A stretch of 54,991 nt of DNA, from NCBI RefSeq assembly GCF_000159995.1, contig NZ_GG700642.1, positions 383,041-438,031 on the forward strand, in the 5' to 3' direction. The position numbers were made by a program, and so were the translations under genes. Under the pieces are notes generated by a model. That model had not been told where the DNA came from and ran no database searches. It saw only the letters and a program-made list of their open reading frames with translations. Below, one piece after another: positions 26,755-35,897 of this stretch; positions within the stretch are counted from its first letter, which is position 1; every line of letters begins with the position of its first letter. This DNA is from Alloprevotella tannerae ATCC 51259. Its GTDB lineage: Bacteria > Bacteroidota > Bacteroidia > Bacteroidales > Bacteroidaceae.

Positions 26755-28023
26755 TTACCACTGGCGCTCACCCCATAGACGGTTCAAGCGTTCGCGCTGC
26801 TTGGCTTCGACAGGATTGTCACAGGGATGCCAAAAGCCTTCATTCTGCAACACATCAGGAAGATACTGCTGCGCGGCAAAGTTGCCGGGATAATCATGAG
26901 GGTAGCAGTAGCCATCAGCGTAGCCCAAATCTTTGAGCAACTTTGTCGGTGCATTTCGCAAGTGCAAGGGTACGGGCAGATCGCCCGTCTCACGAACACG
27001 CTCCAAAGCGGCATCGATAGCTAAATATGCACTATTGCTCTTCGGACTATTGGCTAAATAGACGGTAGCTTCAGCAAGGGGGATGCGAGCTTCAGGCCAG
27101 CCAATTTTTGCAACAGCGTCAAAAGCGGCATTGGCAAGTAGGAGAGCATTAGGATTGGCCAAGCCTATATCTTCGGCAGCGCTAATCACTAAACGACGGG
27201 CTATAAATTTCGGATCTTCACCTCCTTCGATCATCCGCGCCAACCAGTAAAGTGCAGCATCGGGATCGCTTCCGCGCAAACTCTTGATAAAGGCTGAAAT
27301 AATGTCGTAATGCATCTCTCCACCTTTGTCGTAATGGGCCGGATGCTGCTGCAAGCGAGCCGTAACAAGGGAATTGTCGATAACAATCGGACCTTCCGAG
27401 GCCGCCTGCGTGACCAAATCGAGGATATTTAGCAACTTCCGCGCATCGCCGCCGCTATAACGCAGCAAAGCATCTGTTTCTTTCAGCTCTATCTGCTGCT
27501 CTTTTAATAGTTCGTCAGTGGTCAGCGCATGTTGGAGCAATTGCAGCAGTTCATCTTTTGTCAGGCTGTTCAGCACATACACTTGACAGCGCGAAAGCAA
27601 AGGCCTGATCACCTCAAAAGAAGGATTCTCCGTTGTGGCACCAATCAAAGTAATCGTGCCGTTTTCCACAGCGGCTAGCAAACTGTCTTGTTGCGACTTG
27701 GAAAAGCGATGAATTTCATCAATAAAAAGAATAGGACTCTGATCGGAAAAGAATCTATTTTTTGCAGCCTTTTCAATGACGTCGCGTACATCCTTCACGC
27801 CCGAATTAACTGCAGACAATGTGTAGAAAGGCGCTTTAAATTGTGTAGCAACGATGCGCGCTAATGTTGTTTTTCCTACACCCGGCGGCCCCCAAAGAAT
27901 GAAGGACGTGATCCGCCCCGCGTCAATCATATTACGCAAGACGGCCCCGGGACCAACCAAATGCTGCTGGCCTACATAATCATCTAAGCTCGTCGGGCGC
28001 AAACGCTCTGCTAAAGGTTTCAT
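26755..28023 (-). CDS. rarA: Replication-associated recombination protein A
   Basis: A 422-residue AAA+ ATPase of the RarA/MgsA/WRNIP1 family, related to clamp-loader subunits, acting at stalled replication forks. It has Walker A GPPGVGKTT near residue 45, Walker B ILFIDEIHRF near 99, sensor 1 LIGATTENP, the arginine-finger region LSRCQVY, and the C-terminal tetramerisation domain (DPDAALYWLARM). It is complete and of normal length. It lies 16 bases downstream of the ABC-F gene on the same strand, so the two are probably co-transcribed. Confidence 0.95.
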   Translation of the reverse strand: MKPLAERLRPTSLDDYVGQQHLVGPGAVLRNMIDAGRITSFILWGPPGVGKTTLARIVATQFKAPFYTLSAVNSGVKDVRDVIEKAAKNRFFSDQSPILFIDEIHRFSKSQQDSLLAAVENGTITLIGATTENPSFEVIRPLLSRCQVYVLNSLTKDELLQLLQHALTTDELLKEQQIELKETDALLRYSGGDARKLLNILDLVTQAASEGPIVIDNSLVTARLQQHPAHYDKGGEMHYDIISAFIKSLRGSDPDAALYWLARMIEGGEDPKFIARRLVISAAEDIGLANPNALLLANAAFDAVAKIGWPEARIPLAEATVYLANSPKSNSAYLAIDAALERVRETGDLPVPLHLRNAPTKLLKDLGYADGYCYPHDYPGNFAAQQYLPDVLQNEGFWHPCDNPVEAKQRERLNRLWGERQW

Positions 28024-28039
28024 TGCTCGTTAGGGTTTA

Positions 28040-29926
28040 TCAAGAATCTATTTCTGAAAGTTCAAGCCAACGCATCGACTTTTCATCGAGCTCCTCTTCC
28101 AACTGTGGCAAGCGCTTGGATTTTTCCGTCAAAGCCTCCACCGAAAGTTGACCGCTACAAAGCGCTGCTTGCAATTGAGCTTTTTCGGCTTCTAATAAGC
28201 CAATCTCTGCCTCAAGAGCCTCCATTTCTTTACGCTCCTTAAAAGAAAGTTTGCGCTTTTGCTCGCCTTCAAAGTGCTTTTCGCCCTTTGGCTTCTCCGA
28301 AATATGCGCCGGTATCTCCTTTTCTTGCAGCAAGCTCCACGACCTGTATTGCGAATAATTGCCGGGAAAGTCATCGATGCGTCCATCTCCCTTAAAGACG
28401 AGCAAATGATCAACAACCTTATCCATAAAGTAGCGATCGTGGCTCACAACAATCACGCAGCCGCGGAAATCCTGCAAATAGGCTTCCAAAATCTGCAAGG
28501 TTTGAATGTCTAAATCGTTGGTTGGCTCATCGAGGATCAAGAAATTAGGATTGCGCATCAAGACCGTACATAAGTATAATCGGCGCTGCTCACCGCCGGA
28601 CAACTTATATATATAGTCTTGCTGCCGTTCGGGCGGAAAGAGAAAATGCGTAAGGAATTGCATCGCCGTCAGTCGGCGGCCGCCGCCAAGATCAATGGTC
28701 TCGGCATATTGACGTACGGCGTCGATGACCTTCATTTGCTGATCAAAAGCCATCCCTTCTTGCGAGAAATAGCCAAATCGCACCGTCTCACCGACAACAA
28801 AACGTCCACTGTCGGGCTTAACGATCCCTAAAAGGAGCTTGATAAAAGTAGATTTTCCCGTCCCGTTATTGCCGACTATACCCATCTTCTCAAAACGCGA
28901 GAAGTTATAATAGAAGTTGTCTAAGATCGTCAATGGTTCGGGCTTCTCAGTCGTTCCGGGAAAGACTTTTGAGACGTACTGTGCCTCAAATATTTTTGAA
29001 CCAATGTATCCGCTTTTCACTTCCAAGCGAGCAGCTTGTTCTTCCTGCCGTCGTCGCGCCTGCTGCTCTAATTCATAGAAAGCCTCTTTGCGATAACGCG
29101 CCTTCGTTGCTCGTGCTGAAGGCATCCTACGCATCCATTCTAATTCTTTTCGGTAAAGATTCTGCGCTCGCGCCACGTTGGCATTGGCTGCAGCTATACG
29201 CTCGTCGCGTTTCTCCAAGAAATAGGCATAATTACCTTTGTAACTATAGAGCGTAGTATCATCCAACTCGACAATTTCATCGCAAACGCGATCCAGGAAG
29301 TAGCGGTCGTGCGTCACCATCAGAAGCGCCTTGCTCTCGCGCCGCAAATAAGCTTCTAGCCATTCAATCATCTCCAAGTCAAGATGGTTTGTAGGCTCAT
29401 CGAGAATAAGAAGGTCGGCCTCAGTCAAAAGAACGTTAGCCAAAGCGACGCGCTTGAGTTGGCCGCCCGAGAGTTGCGCTACCGGCTGATTATAATCTAT
29501 GATGTTCAGCTTCGTAAGGATTTGCTTGGCACGCAGTTCAAAATCCCAAGCCCCACGCCGCTCCATCTCATCCATCAGTTCGTGTAGATTGGGATTGCCC
29601 GGTGTTGCCAAACTCCTTTCGTATCGGCTAATCAAAGCCGAAAGTTCGCCGGCCTCCGCAAAGCAAGCGTCCAAAACCGTCAGCTCCGGTGCATAGCGAG
29701 GCGCTTGCGAAAGATATCCAACGCGCAAATCTTTATGAAAAACCACACTTCCACTGTCGTAATCATCCTTGCCGGCAATGATATTAAGGAGCGTAGTCTT
29801 GCCCGTCCCATTCTTGGCAATGAGTCCCAAGCGCCGTCCTTCAGCAACAGAGAAAGAAATGTCGGCAAAAAGGATTCGATCGCCGACAGACTTTGTCAAG
29901 TGTTGAATATCGAGATATGTAGTCAT
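28040..29926 (-). CDS. ABC-F family ATPase, Uup-like
   Basis: A 628-residue soluble ABC protein with two nucleotide-binding domains and no membrane part. First domain: Walker A AKNGTGKTT, signature LSGGQLKR, Walker B ILDEPTNHLD. Second domain: GNNGTGKST, LSGGEQRRL, ILDEPTNDLD. The linker between them is of the P-site-tRNA-interaction type, and the C-terminus is a charged coiled coil (LSFKERKEMEALEAEIG), which is characteristic of Uup. ABC-F proteins act on ribosomes or, for Uup, on DNA or assembly intermediates. Antibiotic-resistance ABC-F types lack this tail, so resistance is not suggested. Confidence 0.88.
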   Translation of the reverse strand: MTTYLDIQHLTKSVGDRILFADISFSVAEGRRLGLIAKNGTGKTTLLNIIAGKDDYDSGSVVFHKDLRVGYLSQAPRYAPELTVLDACFAEAGELSALISRYERSLATPGNPNLHELMDEMERRGAWDFELRAKQILTKLNIIDYNQPVAQLSGGQLKRVALANVLLTEADLLILDEPTNHLDLEMIEWLEAYLRRESKALLMVTHDRYFLDRVCDEIVELDDTTLYSYKGNYAYFLEKRDERIAAANANVARAQNLYRKELEWMRRMPSARATKARYRKEAFYELEQQARRRQEEQAARLEVKSGYIGSKIFEAQYVSKVFPGTTEKPEPLTILDNFYYNFSRFEKMGIVGNNGTGKSTFIKLLLGIVKPDSGRFVVGETVRFGYFSQEGMAFDQQMKVIDAVRQYAETIDLGGGRRLTAMQFLTHFLFPPERQQDYIYKLSGGEQRRLYLCTVLMRNPNFLILDEPTNDLDIQTLQILEAYLQDFRGCVIVVSHDRYFMDKVVDHLLVFKGDGRIDDFPGNYSQYRSWSLLQEKEIPAHISEKPKGEKHFEGEQKRKLSFKERKEMEALEAEIGLLEAEKAQLQAALCSGQLSVEALTEKSKRLPQLEEELDEKSMRWLELSEIDS

Positions 29927-30201
29927 TAAAATATCTAATTAAAACATAGAATTAGGCGCCACAAAAAGAAAAACGCCCATCGCGTAAAGCTAAAGATCCA
30001 AAAGAGTGTCCCACACGAGCAACTTCCAAAGTGCAAAGCCGCCATCCGAATTGCCCCGTGTACTACTCTCGAATAAGCGAAAGGACCGACAAGCGCATTT
30101 TTGCCCACATCAGCCCTCACACATATTAATATTGTAGCGCCCTTGCGCAATAGCCGCCGCGCTCAAACAGATTCCGGAGACTGATTTCGCCCATCCTCCT
30201 A
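29927..30201. other. Spacer between the ABC-F and rho genes
   Basis: No gene seen in these 275 bases. It should hold the rho terminator and the ABC-F promoter, but no strong hairpin is evident by eye. Confidence 0.35.
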
Positions 30202-32193
30202 TCAACCATTCATTGAAATCAAAAATTCGTCGTTATCCTGCGTCCGTTCCATTCGCTTCGAAACTTCCTGCATCGCCTCAACGGGATTCATATCCGCTAT
30301 GTATTTGCGAAGAATCCACATACGGCGCTGCGCCTGTTCATTAAGCAACAGATCATCGCGGCGCGTACTTGAAGCCACAAGATTAACGCTCGGAAAGATG
30401 CGCTTATTCGAGAGGTTGCGGTCGAGTTGAAGCTCCATATTGCCCGTTCCCTTAAACTCTTCAAAGATCACCTCATCCATCTTGCTACCCGTATCGATAA
30501 GTGCCGTAGCAATGATGGTCAGAGAGCCGCCACCTTCGATATTACGCGCAGCACCGAAAAAGCGCTTCGGATGTTGGAGCGAGTTTGCATCAACGCCACC
30601 CGTCAAAACCTTGCCACTTGCCGGACTAACCGTATTATAAGCGCGTGCAAGACGCGTAATAGAATCTAAGAAGATGACCACATCGTGACCGCATTCAACC
30701 ATACGCTTAGCCTTTTCAAGTACGATGTTTGCAATCTTCACGTGTCGCTGTGCAGGTTCATCAAAAGTTGAAGCGATAACTTCCGCATTCACCGTGCGCG
30801 CCATATCCGTAACCTCCTCAGGCCGTTCATCGATCAACAAGATCATCATATAAGCCTCCGGATTATTCTTTGCGATCGCATTGGCCACATCCTTCAGCAG
30901 CCATGTCTTACCCGTTTTCGGTTGTGCTACGATCAAAGCGCGCTGGCCTTTTCCGATAGGCGTAAAGAGATCCACGATACGACACGAGAGCGAGTCGTGG
31001 CGACCTGTGCAAAGCTTAAACTTCTCTTCAGGGAAAAGCGGCGTAAGGTGCTCAAAGGCCACGCGATCACGCACTGCCGCAGGGTCAAGGCCGTTAATAC
31101 GTTCGAGACGATGGAGCGCAAAAAATTTATCGCCGCTCCCCGGAATCCGAACCTTACCTTCTATGACGTCGCCTTGCTTCAATCCATATTGACGGATCTG
31201 ATTTGCAGCAACATAAATATCGTCCGGAGAAGTCAGATAATTATAATCTGAAGAACGCAAGAAGCCAAATCCGTCAGGCATCACTTCCAAGACGCCGCGT
31301 CCATCCAGCAATTCTTCTTCCAAGACCGGTGCCGGTGCAGCTGCTGTGCGCTTAGGGCGTTCCGGTTCTTGTATTGGTGCCTGCTGTGCAGCCTCTGCGT
31401 CAGCATTAACCAATGGATCGTCTTTGAAACGGCGAAATTTCGGCCGTTGTACGGGAGCTACTTCCGGTTGCTCGTCATATATCGGATCATTGTAAATAAC
31501 GGGAATATCTTTCGTAATATAAAAGTGATCGTTCACTTTTATCATATTCCCCTTACCCTCAGGTTGTTGCGCGCCTTCCGCAGTCGGAGTTTGCGTTGGC
31601 CCTGCAGTCGGTGCTTCGGACGTCATCGGAAGCAACTCTGCTTCCTCCTTCTTATCGTTCTTGCCTTCTAATTGCTGCTTTACTTCATCCAGATCTATAA
31701 CCGCATCGGCCAAAGCCGCCATATCTGCCTGCTTGAAGAGCTGCTCACTGATAAAATCGGGCACTTCTTCCGCTTTCGTTTCCTTTTGCTCTACAGTCGG
31801 TTCTTCCGGAGTTGTGGTCGGAATCGGTGGCACGGTCTGTTCCTCCGCTTTCGCTTGTTCATTCTTGAGTGCAACCTGCCTCATAGCCTCCGATTCAGCT
31901 TTTGTCGGCCGTCCGCGCCGGCGTTTTGTAGCCGTCGTCGAAGTTTGTTCAAGTCGTTGCGTCTCGCCTTCACTATTGGCTGTATATACAGCCTCTTTCT
32001 TTTGGATGCGTTGGCGGTGTTTTGGGGCAGCTTGTTTTTGCTCTGCCGTTTGCTCGGCTTGAGCGTCAAGTATGTCGTAAATCAGCGTCTGTTTATCATC
32101 GCTCTTTTTGTTCGGGGTGTTCAATTCGTCTGCGATTTTTCGCAAGTCTTCTTCGTTCTTTTGTTGCAGTTGATCTATGGAATAGAGTGCCAT
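30202..32193 (-). CDS. rho: Transcription termination factor Rho with long disordered N-terminal region
   Basis: A 663-residue Rho, about 240 residues longer than the E. coli protein. Residues 1-45 are the Rho N-terminal helical domain ([20 protein letters not shown]). Residues about 50-300 are rich in Q, E, A, P and T and probably disordered. The RNA-binding cold-shock-like domain follows ([14 protein letters not shown]), then the hexameric ATPase with P-loop AQPKTGKT, Walker [11 protein letters not shown] and the Q/R-loop region [20 protein letters not shown]. The equivalent extension in Bacteroides thetaiotaomicron Rho is reported to drive phase separation that alters termination and gut fitness. 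It is transcribed alone. Confidence 0.95.
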   Translation of the reverse strand: MALYSIDQLQQKNEEDLRKIADELNTPNKKSDDKQTLIYDILDAQAEQTAEQKQAAPKHRQRIQKKEAVYTANSEGETQRLEQTSTTATKRRRGRPTKAESEAMRQVALKNEQAKAEEQTVPPIPTTTPEEPTVEQKETKAEEVPDFISEQLFKQADMAALADAVIDLDEVKQQLEGKNDKKEEAELLPMTSEAPTAGPTQTPTAEGAQQPEGKGNMIKVNDHFYITKDIPVIYNDPIYDEQPEVAPVQRPKFRRFKDDPLVNADAEAAQQAPIQEPERPKRTAAAPAPVLEEELLDGRGVLEVMPDGFGFLRSSDYNYLTSPDDIYVAANQIRQYGLKQGDVIEGKVRIPGSGDKFFALHRLERINGLDPAAVRDRVAFEHLTPLFPEEKFKLCTGRHDSLSCRIVDLFTPIGKGQRALIVAQPKTGKTWLLKDVANAIAKNNPEAYMMILLIDERPEEVTDMARTVNAEVIASTFDEPAQRHVKIANIVLEKAKRMVECGHDVVIFLDSITRLARAYNTVSPASGKVLTGGVDANSLQHPKRFFGAARNIEGGGSLTIIATALIDTGSKMDEVIFEEFKGTGNMELQLDRNLSNKRIFPSVNLVASSTRRDDLLLNEQAQRRMWILRKYIADMNPVEAMQEVSKRMERTQDNDEFLISMNG

Positions 32194-32802
32194 ATATTAA
32201 GATGTATTTCTTCGTGGGGAATTTTCTACCGCGCCAATTATGGCGTCAGTAAGTTCTTTTGAGATAAAAGCAAATGTGATTTTACAGCTTTGTCTGAGCG
32301 AAACGCCTCTTTGAAACGTTTTGCGTGGCAAAAATAAGCAATAATTCCGATGAATCCAAGCAAATCCACGTTCATTTAAGATTTTTTTATAGGCGCACAA
32401 AGCAAACAAACAGCCGCAATCCGGCGCAAAAAGCATCGTCAAGTTTCGCATTTTTACCCTGCGATGTTAAAATTCTTTTTTCTTTTATTCAACTCTCGAG
32501 GCCCTTTCGTTTTTTCTCACTGCCTTAGGGCCTGCGTTGTAGATCTTCCCAAGCTATTTATACTGATTAAAACTGTCTATCCACTCATCTATTATATATA
32601 ACGGTTCCGGCTCATCTCTTTATTGGTAAAAAATGACGGAAAAAACATTGCGCCCGATGTCTTAAAGCAAGCCAACGAATCCAAATTTCGGGGCGTTAGG
32701 ACGAAAAAAAACGAAGAATATTTGTTGTGAATAAAACAATTGCCTAATTTTGCACACTGCAAACAGTAGAAATACAAAACAACAATAAAAATAGCATCAA
32801 AC
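32194..32802. other. Divergent spacer between rho and rpsU
   Basis: These 609 bases hold no supported gene. They contain the rpsU promoter near the right end and, presumably, the rho leader at the left. The long rho leader (Rho is often autoregulated) shows no clear structure by eye. Confidence 0.45.
32721..32752 (+). promoter_or_regulatory. Consensus promoter of rpsU
   Basis: TTTG at 32721-32724, a 20-base spacer and TAATTTTG at 32745-32752 match the Bacteroidetes primary sigma consensus exactly. The start codon is 50 bases downstream. Confidence 0.8.
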
Positions 32803-32994
32803 ATGATCATCGTACCCGTGAAGGAAGGCGAAAATATCGAACGCGCCCTCAAGAAATTCAAAAGAAAGTTTGAAAGAACCGGTGTTGTAAAGCAGCTCCG
32901 CGCTCGCCAGCAGTTTGACAAACCGTCAGTGCTGAAGAGATTGGCAAAAGAACATGCCATCTACGTGCAGAAATTGCGCAGCCAAGAGGACTAA
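32803..32994 (+). CDS. rpsU: 30S ribosomal protein bS21
   Basis: A 63-residue basic protein with the bS21 pattern: MIIVPVKEGENIERALKKFK at the start and a lysine/arginine-rich helix (RARQQFDKPSVLKRLAKE). In Bacteroidetes ribosomes bS21, with bS18 and bS6, helps to cover the anti-Shine-Dalgarno end of 16S rRNA, which fits the scarcity of such sites. No Shine-Dalgarno sequence precedes its own start. The promoter at 32721-32752 is a strong match. DUF488 and fcl follow on the same strand and may be co-transcribed. Confidence 0.95.
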   Translation: MIIVPVKEGENIERALKKFKRKFERTGVVKQLRARQQFDKPSVLKRLAKEHAIYVQKLRSQED

Positions 32995-33057
32995 AGCCTT
33001 CACAGAAAAATCTCTATATCTGCAGTCTACAATATAAGATTGCAGATTTTTTGCTTT

Positions 33058-33429
33058 ATGATAGAAGTCTGCATTAAGCGCGTCTACGACGGCGTATCGG
33101 AAAACGACGGTATGCGCATCCTGGTCGACAAACTATGGCCTCGAGGTTTGAAAAAGGAAAATGTGCCCTGTGATCTTTGGGCTAAAGCAGTAACACCGAC
33201 GCCCGATCTGCGCAAGATGTTTCACGAAGATCCGGAAAACAACTGGACAAGTTTCGCCGCGGCTTATCGCGAAGAACTAAAAGCATCGGCCGACTTAAAG
33301 GCGCTGGCTCAGCAGATTAAGGCAGAAAATCCACAGCGCGTAACGCTACTCTACGCTTTCAAGAATAAGATCCGAAACCACGCCGTAGTTTTGCAAGAAG
33401 AGTTACAAAAACTTTTGCAAGACGCATGA
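33058..33429 (+). CDS. DUF488 family protein
   Basis: A 123-residue small protein of the DUF488 family (YeaO type), with the family marks KRVYDGVSENDGMRILVDKL, WPRGLKKE and the late LLYAFKNKIRNHAVVLQE. The biochemical role is unknown. The start at 33058 (MIEVCIKR) is chosen over an in-frame ATG six codons upstream because the conserved segment begins there. It is 63 bases after rpsU and 39 before fcl. Confidence 0.85.
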   Translation: MIEVCIKRVYDGVSENDGMRILVDKLWPRGLKKENVPCDLWAKAVTPTPDLRKMFHEDPENNWTSFAAAYREELKASADLKALAQQIKAENPQRVTLLYAFKNKIRNHAVVLQEELQKLLQDA

Positions 33430-33468
33430 ACCTGCCGCACTCGGCAAGCGATTAATTGATGAAGAAAC

Positions 33469-34569
33469 ATGTTAGATAAACACACTAAGATTTACGTTGC
33501 CGGCCATCAAGGCTTAGTTGGCTCAGCCATTTGGAATAACCTGCAACAGCGCGGTTTTCACAACCTCATCGGCCGTACACACCGGGAGCTGGACTTGCTT
33601 GACGCCGTAGCGGTGCGCAATTTTTTCGACCAAGAACAGCCCGAGGCCGTCGTCTTAGCAGCAGCCTACGTCGGCGGCATAATGGCCAACTTGACGTATC
33701 GGGCTGATTTCATCTATCGCAACCTGCAGATTCAGCAGAACGTCATTGGGGAGAGTTTCCGCCACGGTGTGAAAAAGCTGCTCTTTCTCGGCTCCACCTG
33801 CATCTATCCGCGCGACGCACAGCAACCTATACGTGAAGAAGAACTCCTGACGGCGCCACTCGAATATACGAATGAACCTTACGCCATTGCCAAAATTGCC
33901 GGATTAAAACTTTGCGAGAGTTTTAATCTGCAATACGGAACGAATTATATTGCCGTTATGCCGACCAATTTATATGGACCTAACGACAACTTCCACTTGG
34001 AGCGGAGCCACGTCTTACCGGCTATGATGCGCAAAATCTACCTTTCACGCCTCCTGAGTGAGAAAAACTGGTCAGCCGTGCGCAATGATCTCAACCTGCG
34101 CCCCGTGGAGGGCGTAGACGGGCAAGCTGACGAGGCAGCAATCACCAATATTTTGAGCAAATATGGCATTGCGCCCGGCCGAGTCACGCTTTGGGGCACG
34201 GGCAAGCCGCTGCGCGAATTTCTTTGGAGCGAAGAAATGGCCGATGCAAGCGTTCACGTATTGTTGAACGTCGACTTTCAAGATACGTATGACGCAACTG
34301 CGCAAGAGGTTCGCAACTGTCACATCAACGTCGGTTCGGGCCGCGAAATTGCGATCAAGGATTTGGCTGAAAAGATCAAAGCTGCCGTAGGCTTTGAAGG
34401 TGAAATCGTTTGGGATAACTCTAAACCCGATGGCACACCACGCAAGTTGACCGACGTCAAGAAGCTACACGCGCTGGGCTGGCACCATCGTATTGAAATC
34501 GACGAAGGCATTCAGCGCCTTTTCGATTGGTATCGAGCAGGCATCGAAGCTGCTGCCGCTACCCGCTGA
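33469..34569 (+). CDS. fcl: GDP-L-fucose synthase
   Basis: A 366-residue epimerase/reductase of the SDR superfamily that turns the Gmd product into GDP-L-fucose for surface glycans. The NADP-binding motif is GHQGLVGSA (residues about 12-20), the catalytic serine lies in GSTCIYP, and the tyrosine-lysine pair in YAIAK. NLYGPNDNFHLERSHV and GTGKPLREFLW are standard Fcl segments. An insert around DLNLRPVEGVDGQADE makes it longer than the E. coli enzyme, as is usual in Bacteroidetes. A terminator follows. It is unlinked from gmd in this window. Confidence 0.95.
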   Translation: MLDKHTKIYVAGHQGLVGSAIWNNLQQRGFHNLIGRTHRELDLLDAVAVRNFFDQEQPEAVVLAAAYVGGIMANLTYRADFIYRNLQIQQNVIGESFRHGVKKLLFLGSTCIYPRDAQQPIREEELLTAPLEYTNEPYAIAKIAGLKLCESFNLQYGTNYIAVMPTNLYGPNDNFHLERSHVLPAMMRKIYLSRLLSEKNWSAVRNDLNLRPVEGVDGQADEAAITNILSKYGIAPGRVTLWGTGKPLREFLWSEEMADASVHVLLNVDFQDTYDATAQEVRNCHINVGSGREIAIKDLAEKIKAAVGFEGEIVWDNSKPDGTPRKLTDVKKLHALGWHHRIEIDEGIQRLFDWYRAGIEAAAATR

Positions 34570-34588
34570 TTTAATTTTTAATAAGACA

Positions 34589-34632
34589 ATAGCGCCAAAC
34601 TTCCCCGCAAGGGTGGTTTGGCGCTATTTTTC
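34589..34632 (+). terminator. Rho-independent terminator of fcl
   Basis: Arms ATAGCGCCAAAC and GTTTGGCGCTAT form a 12-bp stem with a CCCC/GGG inner part, followed by TTTTTCG. Confidence 0.9.
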
Positions 34633-35010
34633 GTTTGCGCCCCAAGACATCCCTTCGCTGCAAATTCTACTTCAGCAGACGCACTGCTGACCTCTCTTGG
34701 ATCACCGGCGGGCGCCGCTCATATCTGCGGATGCCGGACCGCTTTGCACTTCGTTTGGTGGGAGCAAACGATGGTTTGGTAGGAGCAAACGATAGTTTGG
34801 CGGCAGCAAACGATGGTTTGGTGGGAGCAAACGAACAAACGCCCAACAGCAGCAAGCATTAGACTAATCGCAACGCGCAAGAAATCAATACTTTTTCGAG
34901 TTTTTTACCACGCTCGGTAGAAATCATAGGGCCGGCCTACAAATAAGAAGCGCCGGCGAAAAGTGCGAATCGACTTTCGACGGCGCCGGTATTGCTGCAT
35001 TTAGCCTAAA
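34633..35010. other. Gene-free stretch with a 21-bp array
   Basis: No supported gene. The array at 34753-34836 lies inside. A further inverted pair, GCCGGCG / CGGCGCCGG, lies around 34950-34990. Confidence 0.45.
34753..34836. repeat. 21-bp tandem array, four units (second locus)
   Basis: The units are GTTTGGTGGGAGCAAACGAT-like, one with a GTAGGAG and one with a GCGGCAG centre. Orientation and period match the array at 23946-24029. Both loci lie a few hundred bases past the end of a host gene. Confidence 0.9.
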
Positions 35011-35048
35011 AAAAGAGCGCAAAGGGCAAATTGCTTTACCCCTTGCGC
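35011..35048 (-). terminator. Terminator of the outer-membrane barrel gene
   Basis: On the minus strand a GCGCAAGGGG / CCCTTTGCGC stem (one mismatch) is followed by TCTTTTTTT. It lies just past the stop at 35076. Confidence 0.85.
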
Positions 35049-35075
35049 AATGCGTTGTCTAAGTCGTCTGCTCTC

Positions 35076-35675
35076 TTAGAACATATAAGTGAAAGAGAGG
35101 TCGAAGACGTTGTTTTTATTGGCACCGTCAAATTTCTTCAAGCCCCAGTCGCTGCCGAGAGAGATGCGGTAATGGCGTGCAAACTCGGCGCCGAAATTAA
35201 AGCCTAAGCCCCAATCGAAACTATCGGCGCCCTCGTCGGAAAATGTGTCGCGATTATACTTGGCTACGACTATGCCTCGCTTGTTTACTTGCGTCACCTT
35301 CGTTTTGCCCGCAAAACCGAAAGCAAAATAAGGGCCGAAGTCAAAGAAAAGGGCTGAACGCCGCGTGAGCGCGTATCTGTACATTACGCGGAGGGGCATT
35401 TTGAGATAAAAAGCCTCAGCATCCAAGCTGTAACCATTACGTCCGTCCCATTCGAGCGACTTTTTCCAACCCTGATCAGATATTAGCAAGGCACCGGTCA
35501 GGCTGAAGCCTTTCTTTAAGCGTGCTTCTCCGCGAGCGCCGAGGTTGAAGCCTACCTTTGAATCGAGGTGAGTCGGACCACTTACGTTTAAGCCACCTGT
35601 CAAGCCGAAACGAAAATCTTGCGCCGAGGCGCTAAGGCCGCAAATCAAAGCCGCCAACAACAAAAACTTTTTCAT
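35076..35675 (-). CDS. Outer-membrane beta-barrel protein
   Basis: A 199-residue exported protein. The signal peptide MKKFLLLAALICGLSASAQ is clear. The mature part is glycine- and aromatic-rich with alternating hydrophobic residues, as in small PorT-like or OMP_b-brl barrels (FRFGLTGGLNVSG, FDWGLGFNFGAEFARHYRIS), and ends in an aromatic residue (FTYMF), the usual signal for insertion by BAM. A minus-strand TACTTTTG box at 35748-35755 could be its promoter. The function is unknown. Confidence 0.8.
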   Translation of the reverse strand: MKKFLLLAALICGLSASAQDFRFGLTGGLNVSGPTHLDSKVGFNLGARGEARLKKGFSLTGALLISDQGWKKSLEWDGRNGYSLDAEAFYLKMPLRVMYRYALTRRSALFFDFGPYFAFGFAGKTKVTQVNKRGIVVAKYNRDTFSDEGADSFDWGLGFNFGAEFARHYRISLGSDWGLKKFDGANKNNVFDLSFTYMF

Positions 35676-35747
35676 TCGTGATATAGTTTGTGATTATACA
35701 TTTATTTTAAGCGTCCTAAATATGAAGACTTGCGCCTCCAACGGGGG

Positions 35748-35755
35748 CAAAAGTA
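35748..35755 (-). promoter_or_regulatory. Possible -7 box of the barrel gene
   Basis: The minus strand reads TACTTTTG, a match to TAnnTTTG, 73 bases before the start codon. No clear TTTG is seen at the right distance upstream. Confidence 0.4.
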
Positions 35756-35855
35756 GCCAACAAGTTTGAGACAAGCACTGCGCAGAAAGCAAGATTGAGA
35801 TAAATTAACCGACATAAATATATGATTAGACGTAGGTGGGAGACCCGAATTTGCT

Positions 35856-35863
35856 TACTTTTG
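35856..35863 (+). promoter_or_regulatory. Possible -7 box of the TonB receptor gene
   Basis: TACTTTTG matches TAnnTTTG 35 bases before the start codon. The -33 element is poor. No cobalamin or other riboswitch is recognisable in the short leader. Confidence 0.45.
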
Positions 35864-35897
35864 CACGTTCTAATATTAAACGTTTTATTCAAATCAA

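Noticed and set aside
28040-29926. An antibiotic-resistance ABC-F protein
   Set aside because: The C-terminal coiled coil and linker fit Uup rather than resistance types.
35700-35897. A cobalamin riboswitch in front of the BtuB-like receptor
   Set aside because: The leader is short, and no B12-box-like segment or suitable stem structure is visible.
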